Made by a program: the position numbers and the translations under genes. Below the pieces are notes generated by a model. The model worked only from the letters and a program-made list of their open reading frames with translations, did not search any database and was not told where the DNA came from. From positions 1 to 57,867 of the forward strand of contig CAIMDZ010000212.1 of assembly GCA_903839875.1 (NCBI GenBank): a DNA stretch of 57,867 nucleotides. The letters run 5' to 3'. Origin of the DNA: an uncultured Bacteroidota bacterium. Lineage in GTDB: Bacteria > Bacteroidota > Bacteroidia > Chitinophagales > Chitinophagaceae. Positions 52,171 to 57,867 of this stretch are shown piece after piece; positions within the stretch are counted from its first letter, which is position 1; every line of letters begins with the position of its first letter.

Positions 52171-52914
52171 ATGAAACGCTATCATTTACCGGTTATCCTC
52201 ATTATTTTCAGTCTCATCTGTTTGGGAATGTCATGCAAAAAGAAAAAGAATGATAATCCTTTTGGCGCTGCAAAGATTGCTACATTTACTCAGTCTCATT
52301 CCGGATCAATACTAAATTATCGTATGGTTTATGGTAATTACAATAATATTGATTCTTTGATTATTACCGGTACCGGAACATCTGCCGGTTATTATGGGTT
52401 CCGGAAATTCATCTATTTCGGCACGTCCTATTCCATTACCGATGAAACCAATGCTACTTTTGATGTACTGGCGAACAGCAACGGATTTATTTTAAATGTA
52501 CTGAGCATAGATTCCCTGAGTATGTCCTATAATGGCAGCCAGTTGATGGAACTCGATAGTAAGACTCCTTCATCAACGCCGCCATATTACATACAAACAC
52601 ACACCTATTTTAAATGGCTGAATGGTGATGTTACCAGGGATTCGACCGGAGGCCCTGCCTATACTTATGACTATGATCCCGGAAAATACGGACAACCGGG
52701 TGATGCCTGGAGATTAGACCAATTTTTAAAATACGGCAGGTCTTATATTAAGACAACCCATCTTGTTTCAGATATGATGTACGGAAGTACCTGGCGACAA
52801 AACTACTTTTATCAGTTTGACGGAAATGGAAGGATCAGTCAGTTAATAAAAGTTGCTAACAATTATGGTGTTGGTGCTAATGACTCTGTGTTCTACAGTA
52901 TTACCTATTATTAA
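52171..52914 (+). CDS. Predicted lipoprotein of unknown function
   Basis: From ATG 52171 the 247-residue product has a strong lipoprotein signal (PVILIIFSLICLGMSC) followed by KKKKND. The body is rich in Tyr, Ser and Asn with YxY repeats and beta strands (QNYFYQFDGNGRISQLIKVA), a pattern shared with RHS/YD-like and DUF4595-type lipoproteins of Bacteroidetes; I cannot assign a family firmly. The frame is open from 52117. Confidence 0.75.
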   Translation: MKRYHLPVILIIFSLICLGMSCKKKKNDNPFGAAKIATFTQSHSGSILNYRMVYGNYNNIDSLIITGTGTSAGYYGFRKFIYFGTSYSITDETNATFDVLANSNGFILNVLSIDSLSMSYNGSQLMELDSKTPSSTPPYYIQTHTYFKWLNGDVTRDSTGGPAYTYDYDPGKYGQPGDAWRLDQFLKYGRSYIKTTHLVSDMMYGSTWRQNYFYQFDGNGRISQLIKVANNYGVGANDSVFYSITYY

Positions 52915-52973
52915 TGAACTGTTTACCTGCCTTTCATGAACATTATTAGTATCTTTACAGGCACAAATTTATT

Positions 52974-53996
52974 ATGAAGCCAATCAGGATACAGCGATAT
53001 ATTGCATTGCTCTCAGTTGCTCTTTTTGCTGGTAAAATGCTTGCATGGTATCTCACACATTCTGTAACTGTGCTTACCGATGCACTGGAAGGGATAGTAA
53101 ATATGGCTGCCGGTTTTTTAGGGTTATACAGTATTATTCTTGCCTCACGGCCACGTGACACCAATCACCCTTACGGGCATGGTAAGGCCGAGTTTTTATC
53201 TTCTGCTGTAGAAGGTACGCTGATAGTTGTAGCGGGAGTAGTAATAATTTATGAAGCTATCAAGCACTTAATAGAGCCTCAGCCGATTGAAAGGCTTGAT
53301 ACAGGTTTGATTATTGTTGCCCTTGCCGGAAGCATTAATTATCTCGCTGGTAAGTATGCCGAAAAAAAGGGGGAGCAACATAATTCGCTTATCCTGGTAT
53401 CGGCCGGCAAACATCTTCAAACCGATGCCTATTCTACCATAGCTATTATTGCAGGTCTCGGACTAATCATGATTACCCAGACAAAATCTCTGGGCCTGGA
53501 TAGCAGCAAATGGCAGTGGCTTGATAGCGCGGTAGGCCTGTTTTTTGCTGTAATTATTATCATTGCCGGATATAAAGTACTGCGAAGGTCGGTCTCCGGT
53601 ATCATGGATGAAATGGATGTAAAACTGCTTAAAAGGGTTATAGACCTGCTCCAGGATAAGCGTTATCCGGAATGGGTGGACCTGCATAATCTCAGGGTGA
53701 TTCATTATGGCAATATGATGCATGTTGATGCCCACATGTCATTACCCTGGTACTATACTGTCGCTCAGGCCGATAAGGAAATTCATGAAGTTGAGCATAT
53801 CATCCGTGCTCATTTCAATAATAATGTGGAGGTATTTATCCATATAGACGGCTGCAGGCCATATCAATGTAAATTATGCGCCCTTCAGGGTTGCCCTGAA
53901 CGGCAGGATGCCTTTGTGGAGCAAGTCATATGGAACATTGAAAATGTATGGGCCGATAAAAAGCATGGAAAAACCAACGAGCCGGAGGAAGATTGA
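52974..53996 (+). CDS. Cation diffusion facilitator (CDF) metal exporter
   Basis: The 340-residue protein has six membrane helices. Helix 2 carries the metal site as TDALEGIVN, helix 5 has HLQTDAYST (HxxxD), and the GHGKAE motif follows helix 3 loop (HPYGHGKAEFLSS). The cytoplasmic ferredoxin-like domain (HNLRVIHYGNMMHVDAHMSL) ends in an extra Cys cluster, CRPYQCKLCALQGC. It should export Zn, Mn, Fe or Co in exchange for protons. Confidence 0.92.
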   Translation: MKPIRIQRYIALLSVALFAGKMLAWYLTHSVTVLTDALEGIVNMAAGFLGLYSIILASRPRDTNHPYGHGKAEFLSSAVEGTLIVVAGVVIIYEAIKHLIEPQPIERLDTGLIIVALAGSINYLAGKYAEKKGEQHNSLILVSAGKHLQTDAYSTIAIIAGLGLIMITQTKSLGLDSSKWQWLDSAVGLFFAVIIIIAGYKVLRRSVSGIMDEMDVKLLKRVIDLLQDKRYPEWVDLHNLRVIHYGNMMHVDAHMSLPWYYTVAQADKEIHEVEHIIRAHFNNNVEVFIHIDGCRPYQCKLCALQGCPERQDAFVEQVIWNIENVWADKKHGKTNEPEED

Positions 53997-54015
53997 AAAG
54001 CAGGTTCCTTCCGGT

Positions 54016-55515
54016 TTATCTGTTACCCAAATATTGTTCTGCTCTTGAATTGGAATTATCTCCTCCCTGCCCGTTGGTATACAATGTACTGCGCCATTGC
54101 AGGTTTTGAAGCTCTCCAACAACCGTGGAATGGAGTAGTTTGTAATCAGTGGTCATATGGTTAGGTTTATAAAACAGGAAGATAGCGTCCGGAATGTCTT
54201 TTTTATTAAGCTGCATAAGTGTATTGTATTGCCATACTTCATAGGGTAGTGTACCTTGTTCATTTTCAACCGTAATAATGTCAGTAGGAGCACCATACCT
54301 CAGGTATATATAGCCACGTTCAGTTTCATATCCCGGAGTAGTACCTGTATTGAATAACTTGTTTACCTCTGTTATTTTTGATGAGAATTCTTTCCAGGCC
54401 CGTGCCGGGTCATCCTTATTGATGTTTGCAAAATAGTTGTAAATATAGTATCGCATATATAACTCGTCCGGCTTTTTCAGGAATCCGTTTATTGTCTGTA
54501 TCCCTGTCTGGTCGCTGAATGGAAGCAGCATTTTTAATATAGCACGGATCTGTCCCATGCTGTACTTGGCAACAAAAGTCTTTTTCAGGTTTAATACTGA
54601 TACATTTTCAATTCCCGTATCATTAATAGCAGCAGTTTTTTTAAAGGTATCCTCTATAAAAGGATGCTTGTTGAGCCGCTGGAAGAAAAGGGTTTCATTT
54701 GCAATAACTTCATGCGCCTGGTTTTCCAGGGTGACCCGGAGGTAATAGTTACCCGACGGTAAAGTGCTGATATTGAATTTCCCAACCAGGGGTAAAAACG
54801 TTTGTTGATTTAAAATGGTGTCAATATGCACCAGGTCACCGTAAGAACCTTCTGTCTCATTTTTAGAAATGACTATCTTCTGCACTAAAGGATAATCCTT
54901 TGCCGATGACTTACCCGCACCATATAATTCGGCATAGTAATAAATCATTCGCCTGTTATCTCCAAGAAAATTGGAGCAAAAGGGAATGTGTTGTTCTCTG
55001 TTTTTCCAAAATGCTGATTCTGAATTGCTTTTATAAACAGTATCCAGCAGTTGCAGCCCGCTGTAAAAATAATTGTTAGCTGGTGGCGAGACAGTGAAGC
55101 TATCAGTAAAAGTGAATTTATTAACACTATCAATAGCGTCTGTCAGTACAAATTTCAATTTCACAAGGCCCGTTGGCAGGTTATACCTGCGCATGTCTAT
55201 AATATCATGATCCAGTAATTCATCAACCGATTTGATAGGGTAGGTTAGCAGAATGTACTGGTCGTGTTTAATAATGCCGGATTCATTGTACAACAGTATG
55301 TCAGTTTTTATTTTTCCTGAAATGATTTTTTCAGGAGTTGTAGCATAATGCAGGGTATTAGGATTGACCTGCCAGTATATTTCAATAGACGGGGTCAGTT
55401 TTCCTTGTTGCACGGTGTCTGACCGGTAAAACAGGGTATGAACCACTACTGCTTCTATTGCATTAGCCTTTGGGATACATAATAAAAGGAAGAAAGTTAA
55501 GACCGGCCAACGCAT
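54016..55515 (-). CDS. GWxTD domain-containing exported protein
   Basis: The 499-residue product has a signal peptide (RWPVLTFFLLLCIPKANA), a beta-sandwich N-terminal half and the C-terminal GWxTD-type domain: GYETERGYIYLRYGAPTDII followed by LPYEVWQYNTLMQL and DAIFLFYKPN. The domain is widespread in Bacteroidetes, function unknown. It is convergent with the CDF gene. Confidence 0.85.
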   Translation of the reverse strand: MRWPVLTFFLLLCIPKANAIEAVVVHTLFYRSDTVQQGKLTPSIEIYWQVNPNTLHYATTPEKIISGKIKTDILLYNESGIIKHDQYILLTYPIKSVDELLDHDIIDMRRYNLPTGLVKLKFVLTDAIDSVNKFTFTDSFTVSPPANNYFYSGLQLLDTVYKSNSESAFWKNREQHIPFCSNFLGDNRRMIYYYAELYGAGKSSAKDYPLVQKIVISKNETEGSYGDLVHIDTILNQQTFLPLVGKFNISTLPSGNYYLRVTLENQAHEVIANETLFFQRLNKHPFIEDTFKKTAAINDTGIENVSVLNLKKTFVAKYSMGQIRAILKMLLPFSDQTGIQTINGFLKKPDELYMRYYIYNYFANINKDDPARAWKEFSSKITEVNKLFNTGTTPGYETERGYIYLRYGAPTDIITVENEQGTLPYEVWQYNTLMQLNKKDIPDAIFLFYKPNHMTTDYKLLHSTVVGELQNLQWRSTLYTNGQGGDNSNSRAEQYLGNR

Positions 55516-55660
55516 TAATTAAAATATTTTGTACAAATATAATTCCCGATCCGTTAAAGCAGTGTAGTAAGGATGTTAAAACTCAATTCTGCCACGTCTT
55601 CAAAAATATATTCTTATATATTGAGGGTTGAAAGTATTGTTTTGTTTTAGTTTTGCTGCA

Positions 55661-56257
55661 ATGTCAGTGGTTTCTCCTTATTTTACTTTTCCTCCTGTAA
55701 GCTGGTGGTCCCGGGTTGTAGGGGCCGATACTTTGATTCTGGATATAGCAGAGAATTTCCAGAAAATGAGCTACAGGAACCGGTACAGGGTCTCCGGGTC
55801 AAATAATCCGGTTTTGCTGAGTATTCCCCTTGTTAACGGCAGGGATCAACACATTCCGGTAAAAGAAGTGCAAATACATAACGAAACCCGCTGGCAAACA
55901 CAGCACTGGCGCACCCTCGTATCAGTTTACAAACGCTCTCCGTTTTTTGATCATTATGAAGACAGTTTAAAGGCATTGTTCGAAACGGAATTTACCCTTC
56001 TGACAGATTTTAACAAGGCTGCATTACTATGGGTAAAAGAGCAATTGAAAATGAATTTCACTATCAGGGAAACAGACGTTTTTGTTAAAGATTATCCCGC
56101 TGAGGTTGTGGACCTCAGGAAAATGAAGGTATTTAATGCCAATCTCCCTAAGTATTATCAGGTATTCGAGGATCGGGTAGGGTTTATTCCGGATCTAAGT
56201 ATTTTGGATCTTTTGTTCTCTGAAGTACCAGGGGCGGTTGACAAGTTGACTGGTTGA
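55661..56257 (+). CDS. WbqC-family protein
   Basis: The 198-residue product fits the WbqC family: a start region with YFTFPPVSWWSRVVGADTLI, then QKMSYRNRYRVSGSNNPVLL and SIPLVNGRDQHIPVKEVQI, and HWRTLVSVYKRSPFFDHYED. WbqC-like proteins are found in polysaccharide loci, but the activity is not established. The frame opens at TTG 55628; ATG 55661 gives the better family start. Confidence 0.85.
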   Translation: MSVVSPYFTFPPVSWWSRVVGADTLILDIAENFQKMSYRNRYRVSGSNNPVLLSIPLVNGRDQHIPVKEVQIHNETRWQTQHWRTLVSVYKRSPFFDHYEDSLKALFETEFTLLTDFNKAALLWVKEQLKMNFTIRETDVFVKDYPAEVVDLRKMKVFNANLPKYYQVFEDRVGFIPDLSILDLLFSEVPGAVDKLTG

Positions 56258-56336
56258 TAAGTATGATAGGTTGATAGGTTGTGTAGTTGAGGGTGTGCGA
56301 ATATCGAAGTCCTTTTTTGATTTGGCAAATAAAGTG

Positions 56337-56344
56337 TAATTTTG
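56337..56344 (+). promoter_or_regulatory. -7 box (TAATTTTG) near a small gene
   Basis: An exact TAnnTTTG match ending four bases before ATG 56349, implying a leaderless message if it is used. Confidence 0.5.
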
Positions 56345-56348
56345 TGAT

Positions 56349-56564
56349 ATGGAAAGGACGCAAGTAAAAATTGATTTTGCTGTAGTTAAAAAAACATTCC
56401 GGCAATTTGTTTTCGATAAGGCCAAAAAGGCCAATAGCACTATTGTTTATGTTGAAAACGGAGAATTGATTGAAGAAGATCCTGCGACGTTAGAAAAGAA
56501 AGTTTTAAGAGAGAGCAGTTACGTCAGCGATTTTCATAAGGAATTCAAGCTAAAAAGAAAATGA
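56349..56564 (+). CDS. Small charged protein of unknown function
   Basis: The 71 residues are highly charged and soluble (VKKTFRQFVFDKAKKANSTI, VENGELIEEDPATLEKKVLR). No family recognised. It overlaps the next gene by four bases (ATGA), so the two are probably translated together. Confidence 0.6.
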   Translation: MERTQVKIDFAVVKKTFRQFVFDKAKKANSTIVYVENGELIEEDPATLEKKVLRESSYVSDFHKEFKLKRK

Positions 56565-57040
56565 CATTCTCGAATATCGCTGTCATTGTATTAACCGTTT
56601 TGTCCTTTACCGCTAGCGGCCAGCATAAAGGTAGTATAGAGTATTTAAGAAAGTCTCCCCTGGTAAATGGGTACGTTCGTCTACCTAATCCTGATAGGAT
56701 TTATCATGGTTGTCAACTGCCCGGAATTCGTATTTATTCGAATAGTCCTCAAGTCCGATCAGTAAATAATGGTATTGTGACACACGTTTCCTTAATAGAC
56801 AGCACACTTTTAGTAATAATCAAAGACCATGATTCATGTTTTACCTACGAAAATTTAGTTACTACCGATGTAAAAAAGGGTGATACTGTGAAGAGAGGAC
56901 AAGAAATTGGGGTGCTAAAAAAAGACGATGACGGTAAGTTTTATGTTATCAGATGGGGGCTATACATAATGTCAAAAAAAAGTTCGAATGGGTGGTATGA
57001 AGATAAACTTATCAGCTACCTTGGGCTTCTTGAAAAATAG
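56561..57040 (+). CDS. Exported M23/LytM-like protein without catalytic residues
   Basis: A signal peptide (IAVIVLTVLSFTASGQ) leads to a 140-residue domain with the layout of a lysostaphin-type peptidase barrel: VRSVNNGIVTHVSLIDSTLL, VIIKDHDSCFTYENL, VKKGDTVKRGQEIGVLKKDD. The zinc ligands H...D and HxH are not present at the usual places, so it is probably a non-catalytic LytM-like factor that regulates wall hydrolases. Translationally coupled to the small gene upstream. Confidence 0.68.
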   Translation: MTFSNIAVIVLTVLSFTASGQHKGSIEYLRKSPLVNGYVRLPNPDRIYHGCQLPGIRIYSNSPQVRSVNNGIVTHVSLIDSTLLVIIKDHDSCFTYENLVTTDVKKGDTVKRGQEIGVLKKDDDGKFYVIRWGLYIMSKKSSNGWYEDKLISYLGLLEK

Positions 57041-57051
57041 GCAAATATTTT

Positions 57052-57753
57052 CTACTTAAACCCCCGCATTTTCCAAACCCCATACATGGCCTCTTTAATA
57101 ATACCGCTGCTCATTTTCGAGACGCCTTCTTTGCGGTCGCGGAAAGTGATGGGAACTTCTTTGATTTTAAATCCTAAGCGCCATGCGCGGTATTTCATTT
57201 CTATCTGGAAGGCATAGCCTATGAAATGAACCTCGTCGAGTGGAATGGTGCTAAGAACTTTTCTGTTGTAGCAAACAAATCCCGCAGTGGGATCGTTTAC
57301 CGGCATCCAGAGGATCATTTTGGTATAAAACGCGCCGCCTTTTGAGATAAAGATCCTGTCCCAGGGCCAGTTTACAACCTTGCCGCCTTTGGTATAACGT
57401 GAGCCTACAACAACATCCGCTCCATGTGAACATGCATCATACAACCTGGTCAGGTCTTCGGGGTCATGCGAGAAATCGGCGTCCATTTCAAAGATATACT
57501 CATAATCCCGTTGCAGCGCCCATTTGAATCCTGCAATATATGCTGTACCCAGGCCCAGCTTTCCTTTGCGCTCCAGTATATGCAATCGCCCACTGAATTC
57601 CTGCTGCATGCCTTTCACAATACCGGCAGTGCCATCGGGTGAACCGTCATCAACCACAAGCAGGTGAAAACCGCCCTGTAATGAAAATACCTTACGGGCG
57701 ATCTTTTCTATATTCTCCTTTTCGTTATAGGTCGGTATAATTACTAGTGTCAT
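57052..57753 (-). CDS. GT2 glycosyltransferase, polyprenyl-phosphate mannose synthase type; start codon inside an IS end
   Basis: The 233-residue enzyme should transfer a sugar, probably mannose, from its nucleotide to a polyprenyl phosphate. LVIIPTYNEKENIEKI, VVDDGSPDGTAGIV, YIFEMDADFSHDP (DxD-like), VVGSRYTKGGKV and the RDRKEGVSKM ending match the DPM1-like family without the extra membrane domain. The first native codons are CTA GTA (57742-57747); ATG ACA directly before them belongs to the IS630-type end. A second in-frame ATG (57762) also lies in the IS. Confidence 0.93.
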   Translation of the reverse strand: MTLVIIPTYNEKENIEKIARKVFSLQGGFHLLVVDDGSPDGTAGIVKGMQQEFSGRLHILERKGKLGLGTAYIAGFKWALQRDYEYIFEMDADFSHDPEDLTRLYDACSHGADVVVGSRYTKGGKVVNWPWDRIFISKGGAFYTKMILWMPVNDPTAGFVCYNRKVLSTIPLDEVHFIGYAFQIEMKYRAWRLGFKIKEVPITFRDRKEGVSKMSSGIIKEAMYGVWKMRGFK

Positions 57754-57867
57754 GTCACGCATGAATTGACGGATAAAGTTTTAATAATTTCACCCTTGCA
57801 TCCTCACAGGTGAAGTGCCATTTTATTTTGGCTTCCTTATTGTTCCGGTGAGTTTGCCATGCACCTG
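57744..57867 (-). mobile_element. Right end of the IS630-type element, inverted copy
   Basis: These 124 bases are the exact complement of 17-140: the transposase C-terminus plus the IS terminus and CTAG. The element continues past the window, so the whole window lies between two inverted copies. Confidence 0.85.

Noticed and set aside
1-57867. CRISPR arrays, rRNA and tRNA genes, prophage
   Set aside because: No regularly spaced repeats, no rRNA signature and no convincing tRNA cloverleaf were seen on reading; a tRNA scan would be needed to exclude tRNAs fully.

Overview
This window reads as chromosomal DNA of a member of the Bacteroidota, most likely a Chitinophagaceae-type organism. The signs are moderate base composition, -7 promoter boxes of the TAnnTTTG type with almost no Shine-Dalgarno sequences, many lipoproteins, TamB, GWxTD, WbqC and GldL-like proteins, a Bacteroidetes-style ECF sigma/anti-sigma pair, and intergenic spacers full of short palindromic repeats. 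No rRNA, tRNA or CRISPR array was seen.

Layout. 1-140 is the end of an IS630-type insertion sequence; the same end recurs inverted at 57744-57867 and as a 64-bp remnant at 12679-12742. 280-10980 holds a decayed secreted-protein gene, aroQ/xerD, small exported and heme proteins, a prohibitin, and two tandem Sel1-repeat genes (the second frameshifted). 11069-17000 has a sensor kinase cut short by the IS remnant, lipoproteins, a histidine-rich exported protein and a prolyl oligopeptidase. 17268-25612 carries a very large TamB-like protein, sucC and two NlpC/P60 genes. 26058-28142 holds two toxin-antitoxin loci, one decayed and one intact. 28782-32850 is the infA-rpmJ-rpsM-rpsK-rpsD-rpoA-rplQ cluster, followed by an amino-acid dehydrogenase and valS. 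38049-46095 contains envelope proteins, an ABC-F ATPase and an ECF sigma/anti-sigma pair. 46096-48614 is a 2.5-kb gene-free island of repeats with a truncated group II intron. 48615-57753 has pyrB/pyrR, a CDF metal exporter, GWxTD and WbqC proteins, and a dolichol-phosphate-mannose-synthase-like glycosyltransferase whose start codon lies inside the insertion sequence.

Genes that work together: the ribosomal/RNA polymerase cluster (translation and transcription), pyrR-pyrB (pyrimidine synthesis and its control), sigma plus anti-sigma (envelope signalling), and each toxin with its antitoxin. Most other genes are single transcription units with their own -7 box.

The most notable points are: insertion-sequence ends that cut, cap or feed into neighbouring genes; a 235-bp two-copy element with inverted ends and internal hairpins, one copy lying between pyrR and pyrB; a repeat family with ACGACAAT iterons and a perfect DnaA box, one copy of which is interrupted by the group II intron fragment; and a VapC-like toxin that has lost both an active-site Asp and its C-terminus. 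No complete new defence or biosynthetic system was recognised.
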